NCBI RefSeq assembly: GCF_000472445.1
Contig: NZ_AXAJ01000011.1
Location: 124,001-188,000, forward strand
Length of the DNA stretch: 64,000 nucleotides
Direction of reading: 5' to 3'
Origin: Burkholderia sp. WSM2230
GTDB lineage: Bacteria > Pseudomonadota > Gammaproteobacteria > Burkholderiales > Burkholderiaceae
Shown here one piece after another: positions 8,073 through 17,132 of this stretch; positions within the stretch are counted from its first letter, which is position 1; every line of letters begins with the position of its first letter. Under the pieces are notes generated by a model, which saw nothing but the letters and a program-made list of their open reading frames with translations, was not told the DNA's origin and ran no database searches. The position numbers were made by a program, and so were the translations under genes.

Positions 8073-10227
8073 TCCTCGAAGGCCAGGCGAACGAAAAGTC
8101 GTCGGCCGTCAGCGTCAGGTTCGGCGAATAGTACGGGTCGTTCATCAGCAGATCGCCCCAGCGTTGCCGGACCAGTTCCGACTCCTGATTGAAGCGACTG
8201 ATCTTTTCGGGCGTGTCTTCAGCCCCGCGCGTGGCCGACTCGTGGTGATAGAGCTCCGCGTAGGGCGTCCAGACGTTGCGATAACCCGCTTTACGCACGC
8301 GCAGGCAGAAGTCGATGTCGTTGTACGCGACGTGCAAGTCTTCATCGAGCCCGCCGACTTCCTTGTAGATCGACTGGCGGATCAACAGGCATGCCGCGGT
8401 GACGGCACTCATCGCATTGCGCAGCCGCGCGCGTGCGAAGTAGCCAGCCATCGTGTTCGGGAAATGCTTGTGCGCGTGGCTCGCGATGCCGCCAACACCC
8501 AACACGACGCCGCCGTGCTGAATGGTGTCGTCCGGGTACAGCAGCTTGGCGCCTACCGCGCCCACGTTCTTCTGAATGGCGACCGAAACCATTTCCTCGA
8601 GCCAGTCCGCATTGATGACTTCTATGTCGTTGTTCATCAGACACACGAAGTCGGCGGTGCTTGCAAGCGCGACGCGGTTGTTCAGCGCGGAGTAGTTGAA
8701 CGGCGAGTCGTCGCGCACCACCTTGACGCGCTCGTCCGTTTGCAGGCGTGCGAACAGGTCGTGCGTTTCCTGCTTGACCGAGCCGTTGTCGATGATCGTG
8801 ATGCGGTAATTCGGATACGTCGACTTCTGACGCACCGACTCCACGCATTGCTCGACGAGATCCGCGGAATCGCGCGTCGGAATGATGATTTCGACGGAAG
8901 GCAGCACGTCCGGCAATTCGTAGACGACCTTGTTGAACGCATGCGTGCCCGGCGCGTGAATGGTGTGCGCCTTAATGTTGTTGCGCTTGAGATGGTCGTC
9001 GATTGCGCGCATTGCGGCGATATGCGCGTAGGGCTTCGCTTCATGGCCGCTTGCGGTGCTCTCGGGAATGATGCGCCAGTGATAGAGCGCGCGCGGCACG
9101 TGATACACCACGTCGTGTCCGACCCGATCGATCACGCGCAGCGCCAGGTCGTAATCCTGCGAGCCTTCCAGGCCGGTACGGAAGCCGCCGATGTCGCGCA
9201 GCACCGACGTCTTGTACACGCCGAAGTGCGAAATCATGTTCTGGCTAAGGAACAGATCGTAGTTGAAGTCGCACTTGAAGTACGGGTCCGAGCGCTCGCC
9301 TTCTTCGGAGATCTTGTCTTCGTCGCTATAGATGAGCGCCGCGTCCGGATGCGCGTTCAGCATCTCGACCACGCAATAGAGCGCGAGCGGATGCAGTTCG
9401 TCGTCGTGGTCGAGCAGACCGACGAATTCGCCCGTCGCAAGTTCGAGCGCCGTGTTGCTCGACGCGCTGATATGACCATTTGTCGTGCGATATGCGACCT
9501 TCACCTGGTCCGGGTACTTTTCGACGTAGCTGTCGAGCACCGCCTTGACTTCGGGCTTGGTCGAGCAGTCGTCGGCCACGCAGATTTCCCAGTTCCCGTA
9601 CACCTGGTCGATCACCGAATCCAGCGCTTTGCGCAGCCACTTTTCCGGCGTGTTGTAGGTCGGCATGACGATGCTGACCTTCGGCTGCAAGGCGAACGTT
9701 TTCGAACGTTCGCGCAGTTGCGGATAAATGGACCTGGGCGGTTCGTTGGCATCGAGCCATTCCTGATACGACTCGCCGACGATAGGCGCGGTGGCCGGCA
9801 ACGGTCCGCCGCGCCATGCGGCCATGCGGCGTGCGCGCGCGAGCAGCTCGGGCGAGCATTCGGTTTCGTCGAGCACGGTGATGGTCAGGCCCGTCACCGA
9901 AAAGAGCGCCGGCAGCGCGATCGGATCGAAGCGGATCGGGCCGGCCAGCTTTGGGAACGCAACGTCCTGCTGCACCTTGCCGTTGCCGTCGACGTGCAGA
10001 CCGATCGCGGTATGTTCCGACATGCCCGAGCCCGCGTCGATATACAGCATGCAGGGCGAAGCCGCCGTCGCGCTAGTCTTGAGCTCGAACGAAATGCGCG
10101 CGGCTCGCTGTGACAGAGCCTCCCAGCCCACCAGTTCGAACTGCGGGTCGTTGTTGGTCGCCTGCCAGGAAAAGTCAGGATTCGAGGATTTCTCGACGTT
10201 GTTCAGAGGACGGAGATCGAAGTTCAT
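8056..10227 (-). CDS. Bifunctional family 2 glycosyltransferase (two GT-A domains)
   Basis: This is a 723-residue protein with three parts. Residues 1 to about 150 are a beta-rich leader. The first GT2 domain begins at PKVSIVMPTYN (about 182-192) and has the DHDD metal motif at 273-276. The second GT2 domain begins at PSVEIIIPTRD (about 443-453) and has NND in the DxD position at 532-534, followed by a C-terminal NDIDFCLR segment. Tandem GT2 enzymes of this kind (WbiF-like in Burkholderia O-antigen clusters) usually add two residues or extend rhamnan-type chains. Here it sits immediately before the repeat glycosyltransferase, overlapping it by 17 bp, and overlaps the gene before it by 4 bp. 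The exact donor, perhaps dTDP-rhamnose, is inference. Confidence 0.88.
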   Translation of the reverse strand: MNFDLRPLNNVEKSSNPDFSWQATNNDPQFELVGWEALSQRAARISFELKTSATAASPCMLYIDAGSGMSEHTAIGLHVDGNGKVQQDVAFPKLAGPIRFDPIALPALFSVTGLTITVLDETECSPELLARARRMAAWRGGPLPATAPIVGESYQEWLDANEPPRSIYPQLRERSKTFALQPKVSIVMPTYNTPEKWLRKALDSVIDQVYGNWEICVADDCSTKPEVKAVLDSYVEKYPDQVKVAYRTTNGHISASSNTALELATGEFVGLLDHDDELHPLALYCVVEMLNAHPDAALIYSDEDKISEEGERSDPYFKCDFNYDLFLSQNMISHFGVYKTSVLRDIGGFRTGLEGSQDYDLALRVIDRVGHDVVYHVPRALYHWRIIPESTASGHEAKPYAHIAAMRAIDDHLKRNNIKAHTIHAPGTHAFNKVVYELPDVLPSVEIIIPTRDSADLVEQCVESVRQKSTYPNYRITIIDNGSVKQETHDLFARLQTDERVKVVRDDSPFNYSALNNRVALASTADFVCLMNNDIEVINADWLEEMVSVAIQKNVGAVGAKLLYPDDTIQHGGVVLGVGGIASHAHKHFPNTMAGYFARARLRNAMSAVTAACLLIRQSIYKEVGGLDEDLHVAYNDIDFCLRVRKAGYRNVWTPYAELYHHESATRGAEDTPEKISRFNQESELVRQRWGDLLMNDPYYSPNLTLTADDFSFAWPSRIADLV

Positions 10228-11204
10228 TTTCTTAGCAGGGAATCGTAAAGGTCTTTCAGAGGTGACAGGACGGCTTGCCAGGTCAGGTCGCGCGCCGTGC
10301 CCAACGCATTCGAGCTGCGGGTGCGCTCATGGGCGAGGGCGTCGCGAATGGACTGCGCAATGCTGTCGACGTCCGCTGGATCAAGGTAGGCGACATGCTC
10401 CGCGAAGTATTCTTCGGTAGAGCCAACCTTCGTAACCGCGATGCGCGCGCCGGCTGCGTGCGCTTCGAGCGCGGCGAGCCCCGGCGTTTCGAGCGTGCTC
10501 GGCAGCACGAACGCTTCGCATGCCGCGTACGCCGAGCGCAACACTGGGGAATCGTGCGCGAGCGTGCCCGCATAGACGACCTGGTCGCCGCCTTCCGCGA
10601 AGCAGCTTTTCGCATACTCCGGATCGCGTTGATGGCCGATCAGCACCAGTTTCAGTTCGGGGAACGACTTCATCGCCCGGATCAGCGCCAACTGGTTCTT
10701 GCGTGGTTCGATGTTGCCGACGTTCAGAATGAAGCGGCCATGAATTGCGAATTCGCCGCGAAAGAGTTCGGGGGCAACCGGCTCATAAAAAGTTTGCTCA
10801 ACGCCGTTGAGCACGCTCGCAAATTTTTCGCGCGGCAGATTGAAGATGCGCGCGAGCGTGTCGCATTCGATCTCCGAATTGGCCACCACCCGGTCCGCGA
10901 GCGAAAACTGATGATGAATCTCGCCGATAGGATAGAGATGCTTTGTCTCCTCGGTCACCCAAAGACTGGAGGAAACCACGAGCGGCAAGCCCAACTGTTT
11001 AACAAAGTTACAGAAGTGGACCGAGCCGCCGACACACGAGAAGAAATGAACCACGTCGTGTTCGAGAAACCGGGGGTTCCACGGATCGAACAGCGTGACG
11101 TCCACGCCATGCGCGGGCAGGTGCTTGCGATACGCAAGCAACTGGATTTCTCCGCCTCCGGGGGTGTGGAATGCCATCGGGTAGGTGGCGAACAGCACTT
11201 TCAT
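10224..11204 (-). CDS. Glycosyltransferase family 4, first gene of the minus-strand polysaccharide operon
   Basis: This 326-residue protein starts MKVLFATYPMAFHTPGGGEIQ, with the glycine-rich acceptor-side loop of a GT-B enzyme at residues 15-18. RFILNVGNIEPRKNQLALIRA opens the donor domain, and AFVLPSTLETPGLAALEAHAAG is the EX7E region. It is the promoter-proximal gene of nine same-strand genes reaching the left edge, and the next gene overlaps it by 4 bp. It is similar in layout to the enzyme encoded at 3251-4234. It probably adds one of the first sugars of the repeat unit. Its donor is unknown. Confidence 0.87.
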   Translation of the reverse strand: MKVLFATYPMAFHTPGGGEIQLLAYRKHLPAHGVDVTLFDPWNPRFLEHDVVHFFSCVGGSVHFCNFVKQLGLPLVVSSSLWVTEETKHLYPIGEIHHQFSLADRVVANSEIECDTLARIFNLPREKFASVLNGVEQTFYEPVAPELFRGEFAIHGRFILNVGNIEPRKNQLALIRAMKSFPELKLVLIGHQRDPEYAKSCFAEGGDQVVYAGTLAHDSPVLRSAYAACEAFVLPSTLETPGLAALEAHAAGARIAVTKVGSTEEYFAEHVAYLDPADVDSIAQSIRDALAHERTRSSNALGTARDLTWQAVLSPLKDLYDSLLRK

Positions 11205-11772
11205 AGATGGGCTCTTTTAGCTCAAACGTTTTCTTCAGACCGGCTCGTGCGTGGCGCGACCCTCGCCCGAGGCGCCCGTCGGCTCGCCGGCGCCCGGGGG
11301 AGGGGGCCGCTGCATGGCCGCGCCCTGAACGGGGCGGTCCTGGAGGTGCTGTTGTCGAGCACGTCGGATCGAAACCACGAATTCCACATGCGCGAATAGG
11401 TTTGAGATGTTACTAAGTGTTCCGACGGCTCTTGCTGCGCGGCCGCCCGTTTATTATCCCGGCCCGGGGCCGCCGCACTGCTGACGGCTCCGGCCAGCCG
11501 CATTCGGCCTTGTTGAGCCTCGTTCAATCTTGTGCGGCCTCGCTCCAGCCAGTGCGATGCGGGCACATTTTAGCGCCTGAGGAACCGCGCGAGAGGGCCG
11601 AAGTAGAAGCTGCCCGCATACAATACGTTCCCAGTCAGACTCCCTCACCACCGCCGCCGATGCCAGATTGTATCGTGTCTCATCCCCCTTTCCCGACGTG
11701 TCGGGGTGGGGCGGGCCTCGCCCGAACGCGCTTGCGAATGCGGCCGCTGCCGCCCGCACCGGAGGCGCGCCC
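11205..11772. other. 568-bp intergenic region between divergent polysaccharide operons
   Basis: No convincing gene is visible; the frames crossing it have low-complexity Arg/Pro/Ala translations. It must carry promoters for the minus-strand glycosyltransferase operon and for wbiGHI. A TACAAT hexamer at about 11619-11624 could be a -10 for the plus-strand genes, but I see no good -35. A short inverted repeat (CCCGAC-GT-GTCGGG) lies near 11693-11706. A ribosome binding site GGAGG at 11761-11765 precedes wbiG. I did not find a JUMPstart-like element. Confidence 0.5.
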
Positions 11773-12732
11773 ATGACCCAGCGAGTGCTTGTGACGGGCG
11801 CGAATGGCTTCGTCGGTAAAGCGGTTTCGCGAGCCCTGCTGCAGCGCGGCGATACGGTGGCGGCTCTGGTGCGCCGCCCGCAGACCGCGGAGCAAGGCGT
11901 GCGCGAATGGCTTTTCGACGCGGCGGACTTTCAGGGCATCGAAGAACATTGGCCCGCGGATATGCAATGCGATGCGGTTATCCATCTCGCGGCGCGCGTG
12001 CACATGATGCACGACGTCACGGCCGATCCGCTCGCGGCCTATCGCGCCACCAATGTCACGGGCGCAGTGCGGGTCGCGCAGGCGGCGCGGCATGCCGGCG
12101 CGCGGCGTTTCGTGTTCGTGAGCAGCATCAAGGCGGTGGCCGAAAGCAGTGCCGGCCGGCCCATCGCGGAGACCGACGAACCGGCTCCCACAGACCCCTA
12201 CGGCATCTCCAAGCTCGAGGCCGAGCGGGCGCTTCGCGAGTACGGCCGCGAGTCGGGCATGGAAATCGTGATCACGCGGCCGCCGCTGGTGTACGGCCCA
12301 GGCGTGCGCGCGAATTTTCTGCAACTGATGAGTGCGATTGCCCGAGGCATTCCGTTGCCGCTCGGCGCGATAGATGCGCGCCGCAGCCTGGTATTCGTCG
12401 ACAACCTCGCGGACGCGCTGGTCCACTGCGCCACCGATCCGCGCGCTGCCGGCCAGACTTTCAACGTGACAGACTGCCGCGACCTGAGTGTCTCCGAGCT
12501 CGCGCATGCGCTCGCCACGCAACTGCATGCGCCCGCGCGCCTCGTGCCGGTGCCCGTCGCGCTGTTGCGCCTCGCCGGCCGGCTGACTGGGCGCTCCGCG
12601 CGCGTCGACCGTCTGATCGGCGAGTTGCGCCTCGACAGTTCGCATATTTGCGAATGCCTCGGCTGGTACCCGCCGCACACAGTCGAACATGGCCTGCTCG
12701 AAACCGCGGCCTGGTATCGCGCCACGCACTGA
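11773..12732 (+). CDS. wbiG: NAD-dependent epimerase/dehydratase (extended SDR), O-antigen cluster
   Basis: This is a 319-residue protein. The ATG at 11773 follows GGAGG by 7 bp; the longer frame from 11668 has no such site and its extra residues look random. VTGANGFVGKAV near residues 6-17 is the NAD-binding loop, and DPYGISKLEAE (about 139-149) gives the YxxxK catalytic pair with an SS upstream. It belongs to the UDP-hexose 4-epimerase-like family found next to wbpL-type transferases. Together with the next two genes it matches the wbiG-wbiH-wbiI order of Burkholderia O-antigen loci. It probably makes the sugar nucleotide, such as a QuiNAc- or FucNAc-type precursor, used by the following transferase. 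The symbol is given by synteny. Confidence 0.85.
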   Translation: MTQRVLVTGANGFVGKAVSRALLQRGDTVAALVRRPQTAEQGVREWLFDAADFQGIEEHWPADMQCDAVIHLAARVHMMHDVTADPLAAYRATNVTGAVRVAQAARHAGARRFVFVSSIKAVAESSAGRPIAETDEPAPTDPYGISKLEAERALREYGRESGMEIVITRPPLVYGPGVRANFLQLMSAIARGIPLPLGAIDARRSLVFVDNLADALVHCATDPRAAGQTFNVTDCRDLSVSELAHALATQLHAPARLVPVPVALLRLAGRLTGRSARVDRLIGELRLDSSHICECLGWYPPHTVEHGLLETAAWYRATH

Positions 12733-12743
12733 ACGTATTTTCG

Positions 12744-13766
12744 ATGCCATTTGCTTCGCTTTCCGCTCATCCCGTGCTCCTGCTGCTCTTTTGGGGCGCC
12801 CTCGCGTTCTGCGCCTGCGCGGCGATCCTGTGGGCGCTGCTCAGAACCGGCCTCGCGTGGCGTCTTGCCACCGACATCCCCAACGACCGTTCACTGCACA
12901 CGCGCCCCACGCCGCGCGTCGGCGGCTGGGGCATCGTGCCGGTCGCCGTCGTGCTGATCTCGCTTGCCTCGCCGGCTCTCTGGCTGCCCGCTCTGGCGGC
13001 GGCGCTCCTCGCCGCGCTGTCGCAGATCGACGACCGCCGCGGCCTGCCGGCGCGTGTGCGCTTCGGCGGACACGCGGCGGCGGTCGCGGCGCTCGTCGCC
13101 GTCTATCCCGCCGATGTGCCGTGGTGGGCGCTCGCCGCCATGGCGGTCCTACTTGTGTGGCTGGTCAATTTGTACAATTTCATGGACGGCTCGGACGGCC
13201 TTGCGGGCGGAATGGCGGTATTCGGCTTCGGCGGCTACGCCATCGCTGCGTCGATTTCAGGCCATCCGGACGCGACGCTCGCGGTCGCATCCATGGTCGT
13301 CGCGGGCGCGGCTGGCGGCTTTCTGCTTTTCAACTTCCACCCGGCGCGCATCTTTCTCGGCGACGCCGGCTCGATTCCGCTCGGCTTTCTTGCGGGCGCG
13401 CTCGGTTACTGGGGCTGGCGCGAGGGCGTCTGGCCGGTGTGGTTCCCGGCGGTGAGCTTTGCGCCGTTCATCGGCGATGCGTCGGTCACGCTCGCGAAAC
13501 GCCTGCTGCGCGGCGAAAAATTTTGGCAAGCGCACCGCGAACACTACTATCAGAGACTGGTGCAGTCGGGCTTCGGGCATGCATCGACCGCGCGCATTTG
13601 GTATTTGTTCATGGGCACAGGCATAATGCTTGCTTTACGGGCACTGGATCTTCCCGTGCCATATCAGTGGCTGGTGGTGGTCGCATGGGCCGTCGTGCTG
13701 GTGGTCGCCGGGCTTTTTATTGATCGGCGCTGGCGACGCCATCTATCCCGCTCCGGGCAATCCTGA
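12744..13766 (+). CDS. wbiH: Undecaprenyl-phosphate sugar-1-phosphate transferase (MraY/WecA/WbpL family)
   Basis: This 340-residue membrane protein starts at ATG 12744, 11 bp after wbiG; the upstream open frame only overlaps wbiG. About ten hydrophobic segments are visible. Family motifs are SQIDDRRGL (first Asp-rich loop), NLYNFMDGSDGLAGG (second), and NFHPARIFLGDAGSIPLGF (third), the sites that bind magnesium and the UDP-sugar. It transfers a HexNAc-1-phosphate to undecaprenyl phosphate to start glycan synthesis. Its position between an epimerase and a WbpM-type dehydratase suggests a modified HexNAc, as for WbpL/WbiH. A second family member lies at 15781-16881. Confidence 0.9.
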   Translation: MPFASLSAHPVLLLLFWGALAFCACAAILWALLRTGLAWRLATDIPNDRSLHTRPTPRVGGWGIVPVAVVLISLASPALWLPALAAALLAALSQIDDRRGLPARVRFGGHAAAVAALVAVYPADVPWWALAAMAVLLVWLVNLYNFMDGSDGLAGGMAVFGFGGYAIAASISGHPDATLAVASMVVAGAAGGFLLFNFHPARIFLGDAGSIPLGFLAGALGYWGWREGVWPVWFPAVSFAPFIGDASVTLAKRLLRGEKFWQAHREHYYQRLVQSGFGHASTARIWYLFMGTGIMLALRALDLPVPYQWLVVVAWAVVLVVAGLFIDRRWRRHLSRSGQS

Positions 13767-13777
13767 GGTTCTGCGCA

Positions 13778-15661
13778 ATGAAGAGATTCAAAGCCCGATG
13801 GCTTTCGTTCAGTGCATTTGCGTTCGACCTGTGCGCGGTGGCTCTCGCCTGGATGCTGGCCTACGTGATCCGCTTCAACGGCCCGGTGCCGGGCCCGTTC
13901 TGGTCGAGCGGCCTGCATGCCCTGATCTGGGTGCTGCTCATCTACGCCGTCATGTTCCGCAGCTACGGGCTGTATCGGGGCATGTGGGTTTTCGCGAGCT
14001 TGCCCGACCTCGTGCGAATTGCAAAAGCAATTGGCGTGGGCGCGCTCGTCGTCATGATCGCTTCAGCGCTCCTGCAGCCGGCGCCCATCGTGCCGCGCTC
14101 CGTGCTGATCGTTTCGCCGATGCTGCTGTTTCTCGCTATGGGCGGTTCGCGCGCCCTCTATCGGGCGGCCAAGGAGTTCTATCGCTACGGCGGGCTCGTC
14201 GGGCAAGGTAAGCCCGTGCTCGTGCTGGGCGCGGGCAATGCGGGCGCGAATCTCGTGCGCGAACTGAAGCGCTCCGGCGAATGGCGTCTGGCGGGCCTGC
14301 TGGACGACGATCCGGTCAAACAGGGCCGCGAAATCTACGGCTACCGGGTGCTCGGCGCGATCAGCGATCTGCAGAAAATCAGCGCCGACCTGAAAGTGGA
14401 GCACGTGATCATCGCCGTGCCGTCGGCTTCCGTCGAGGCGCACCGGCGCATCGCCACGCTGTGCGTGCGCGCGGGAGTTCGCGCGATGACACTGCCGGCG
14501 CTTACACCGCTCACCCAGGGCCAGGCCTTCCTCTCCCGCGTCCGCCAGATCGATCTCGAAGACCTGTTGGGCCGCGATCCGGTCATGATCGACACCGACC
14601 ACGTCGAAGCGCTGCTCAAGAACCGCGTCGTCATGGTCACAGGTGCGGGCGGTTCGATCGGCTCCGAATTGTGCCGGCAGATCCTGCGCTTCGGCCCGGT
14701 TCAACTGGTGGCGTTCGACATCTCCGAGTTTTCCATCTACCGGCTCAACGAAGAACTCTGCGACAGATATCCGGAAGTGTCGGTGGTGCCGATCATCGGC
14801 GACGTGAAGGACTCGCTGCTGCTCGACCAGGTGATGGCGCGCTACAGCCCGCATATCGTCTTCCACGCCGCGGCCTACAAGCACGTGCCGCTCATGGAAG
14901 AGGTGAACGCCTGGCAGGCCGTGCGCAACAACGTGCTCGGCACCTATCGCATGGCGCGCGCGGCGATCCGTCACGACGTCGCCCACTTCGTGCTGATTTC
15001 CACCGACAAGGCCGTCAACCCGACCAACGTGATGGGCGCGAGCAAGCGTCTCGCGGAAATGGTGTGCTCGTCGCTGCAACAGCAGGGCCCGCGGCGCACG
15101 CAGTTCGAGACGGTGCGCTTTGGCAACGTGCTCGGCAGCGCGGGCAGCGTGATCCCGAAGTTCCAGGAGCAGATCGCGCGCGGCGGTCCGGTCACGGTCA
15201 CGCATCCGGAAATCACGCGTTTCTTCATGACGATTCCCGAAGCGTCGCAACTCGTGCTGCAAGCGTCGAGCATGGGGCGCGGCGGCGAGATTTTCATCCT
15301 CGACATGGGCAAGCCGGTGCGCATCGCCGATCTTGCGCACGATCTGATCCGCCTGTACGGCTTCACCGAAGAGCAGATTCGCGTCGTGTTCACGGGCCTG
15401 CGCCCGGGCGAAAAGCTCTACGAAGAACTGCTCGCCGACGACGAAACCACCACGCGCACGCCGCACCCGAAGCTGCGTATCGCGAAAGCGCGCGAAGTGC
15501 CGGATAGCCTGATCGACAACCTGCTGCCGTGGCTGATGCAACACCGCATCCCCACAGACGACGAAGTGCGCCGCGATCTGCGCCGCTGGGTCTCGGAATA
15601 TCAGCCGGCCACGTCGACGGCTTTGCGCAGCGTGCCGCCGCCCGTTACGCGGGTTTCATGA
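13778..15661 (+). CDS. wbiI: Membrane-bound nucleoside-diphosphate-sugar 4,6-dehydratase (CapD/WbpM family)
   Basis: This is a 627-residue protein 11 bp after wbiH. The first 110 residues contain four hydrophobic segments. A CoA-binding-like Rossmann domain follows (GAGNAGANLVRELK). The catalytic SDR domain begins at VMVTGAGGSIGSEL, near residue 287. The active site reads ISTDKAVNPTNVMGASK. The usual Tyr is replaced by Met, which is characteristic of the WbpM/PglF/FlaA1 4,6-dehydratases and not a defect. It probably converts UDP-GlcNAc to the 4-keto-6-deoxy intermediate that the wbiG product then reduces or epimerises. It closes the three-gene operon and is followed by a strong terminator. 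Confidence 0.9.
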   Translation: MKRFKARWLSFSAFAFDLCAVALAWMLAYVIRFNGPVPGPFWSSGLHALIWVLLIYAVMFRSYGLYRGMWVFASLPDLVRIAKAIGVGALVVMIASALLQPAPIVPRSVLIVSPMLLFLAMGGSRALYRAAKEFYRYGGLVGQGKPVLVLGAGNAGANLVRELKRSGEWRLAGLLDDDPVKQGREIYGYRVLGAISDLQKISADLKVEHVIIAVPSASVEAHRRIATLCVRAGVRAMTLPALTPLTQGQAFLSRVRQIDLEDLLGRDPVMIDTDHVEALLKNRVVMVTGAGGSIGSELCRQILRFGPVQLVAFDISEFSIYRLNEELCDRYPEVSVVPIIGDVKDSLLLDQVMARYSPHIVFHAAAYKHVPLMEEVNAWQAVRNNVLGTYRMARAAIRHDVAHFVLISTDKAVNPTNVMGASKRLAEMVCSSLQQQGPRRTQFETVRFGNVLGSAGSVIPKFQEQIARGGPVTVTHPEITRFFMTIPEASQLVLQASSMGRGGEIFILDMGKPVRIADLAHDLIRLYGFTEEQIRVVFTGLRPGEKLYEELLADDETTTRTPHPKLRIAKAREVPDSLIDNLLPWLMQHRIPTDDEVRRDLRRWVSEYQPATSTALRSVPPPVTRVS

Positions 15662-15747
15662 GCGCGGGCTTCGCGCCGCGCGTGATAAGACTGGCTTAAC
15701 GAGCGTTCCTCGCCGCAATCCCGGCGAGCTCCGGCGAAGCAGCGAAC

Positions 15748-15782
15748 AAAAAACAAAAGGCGCCTCGGCGCCTTTTGTTTTT
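15748..15782 (+). terminator. Strong rho-independent terminator after wbiI, bidirectional
   Basis: A perfect 16-bp inverted repeat (arms 15749-15764 and 15767-15782) with GGCGCC at the core is flanked by A-rich and T-rich tracts. The arms end in AAAAAC/GTTTTT, so a U-tract forms in both directions. It therefore ends wbiI on the plus strand and the convergent WecA-like gene on the minus strand. Its right arm runs into the stop codon of that gene. Confidence 0.92.
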
Positions 15783-16881
15783 ACCGCTTCGCCTTCCTCA
15801 CCACCATCCACCGCGGCGACTTGAATCGCACAATGCTCACATAGAGCCACACATAAGTCGCCGCGAACACCACGACAAAGCAGAACAGATGCAGCGTATG
15901 CCGCCAGAACAACGTAGCCGGCACGACTGCGATCAGGCACAGCAGCCACAGATAAGGCGACGTCAGCGAATTGCGCCGCGTGAGCTCGCGCGCGGTGCGT
16001 GTGCCCACCGCCCAGCGCATCAGCCGCTTATAGACCAGCATGTGCAGATGCACGCCATCCGGAATGCCAGGCGACATGCCGCGAATGAACTTCTTCCGGT
16101 AAATCGAAAAGCATGTCTCGAAGATCGGGTACATGAAGAGCAGAACCGGATACCACGCGGACACGTCGCGATTGCGCATGACCAGCATGATCGACAGTTC
16201 CGCGAGCATGAAGCCGATGAAATAGGCGCCGCCGTCGCCGAGAAAAATCAGCCCCGCCGGAAAGTTCCAGATGAAGAAGCCGAGCACCGCGCCCATCATC
16301 ATGAACGACGCGGACAGCACCACCGGGTCGTGCACCTGGAAGGCCACGTAAGCGAGCGACGCGAACATCATGAACGCGACCATCGACGCGAGGCCGTTGA
16401 AGCCGTCGATGATGTTGATCGCGTTCGCGAGCGCCGCCACCGCGAGCACCGTGACCGCGCACGAGATCACCGCATAAGAGAGCAGGAAGTCGAGCGGCGG
16501 CACGCTGATGCGCGTGACCGCGATATGCAGCAGGAAGTAGGCGAGCGCCGCCGCCGCCATCGTGCAGACGAGGCGCGCGAGCGGCGACACGCGCTTCGTC
16601 AGGTCTTCGACGAGACCGGAGCCGAAGGCCGGCATGCCGCACGCAATCAGCGCGAGAATGCCGCCTGAGACGGCAGGATACGAGTGATGCAACTGCGCGG
16701 CGGAGGCGACCAGCCCGAGCAGAATGCCGGTGCCGCCGATGCGCGGCACCGGACGCACGTGGAATTTCTGCACGCCGGCAAGATCGGTGTCGGTCGAAAA
16801 CCTTTCATGCAGATGCGCATAGCGCACGATCAACAGCGTGATCAGCAGTGAAACCAGAAAGCCGAGCGCAAAACTAAGCAT
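15781..16881 (-). CDS. WecA-like polyprenyl-phosphate GlcNAc-1-phosphate transferase
   Basis: This 366-residue polytopic membrane protein belongs to the MraY/WecA family. Motifs are VRPVPRIGGTGIL near the N-terminus, NIIDGFNGLASM (catalytic Asp/Asn loop) and GLIFLGDGGAYFIGF. I chose the ATG at 16881 (MLSFALGF). An alternative TTG at 16917 would place its first codon across a TATAAT-like box. It should load a HexNAc-1-phosphate onto undecaprenyl phosphate. Unlike WbiH it keeps the longer, WecA-type architecture. It is monocistronic and convergent to wbiI, so it may initiate a different polymer (a second O-antigen, exopolysaccharide or common antigen). Confidence 0.86.
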   Translation of the reverse strand: MLSFALGFLVSLLITLLIVRYAHLHERFSTDTDLAGVQKFHVRPVPRIGGTGILLGLVASAAQLHHSYPAVSGGILALIACGMPAFGSGLVEDLTKRVSPLARLVCTMAAAALAYFLLHIAVTRISVPPLDFLLSYAVISCAVTVLAVAALANAINIIDGFNGLASMVAFMMFASLAYVAFQVHDPVVLSASFMMMGAVLGFFIWNFPAGLIFLGDGGAYFIGFMLAELSIMLVMRNRDVSAWYPVLLFMYPIFETCFSIYRKKFIRGMSPGIPDGVHLHMLVYKRLMRWAVGTRTARELTRRNSLTSPYLWLLCLIAVVPATLFWRHTLHLFCFVVVFAATYVWLYVSIVRFKSPRWMVVRKAKR

Positions 16882-16909
16882 GAAAGTGGGCCTGAGCAAA
16901 GACGCCGAA

Positions 16910-16915
16910 TTATAC
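16910..16915 (-). promoter_or_regulatory. Candidate -10 box (TATAAT) for the WecA-like gene
   Basis: On the minus strand the sequence reads TTTGTATAATTC about 29 bp before the ATG at 16881. It is an exact TATAAT in a GC-rich setting. No good -35 is visible at 16-18 bp. Its position argues for the ATG start over the TTG at 16917. Confidence 0.4.
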
Positions 16916-17132
16916 AAACGAAACGTGGCGCGCCCGGAAAAGCGCCGGGCTCGAACATGCCGCCAGATATCCCAGATAGTGAGGTGAAAATTGCCCGCAA
17001 AGCCGCGCCGGTCATGGATTTCACCTATTTAGCGAGACGTGCCGAAAGCCGTTAAAGCTGGATGCGGCGAAGTGAGACAACGCGGGTGAATCGACACTCG
17101 CCGCGGATCGACAAGACCGTTCCGGAGACTCA

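Noticed and set aside
8035..10113. 692-codon plus-strand open frame
   Set aside because: It is antisense to the tandem GT2 gene, which has clear motifs. Arg/His/Val-rich translation is the usual shadow of GC-rich coding DNA.
14063..15544. 493-codon minus-strand open frame
   Set aside because: It is antisense to the WbpM-type dehydratase, whose motifs are certain.
17040..17132. Sigma-28 promoter for the chemotaxis receptor
   Set aside because: TAAAG occurs near 17055, but no GCCGATAA-like -10 is found at the right spacing.
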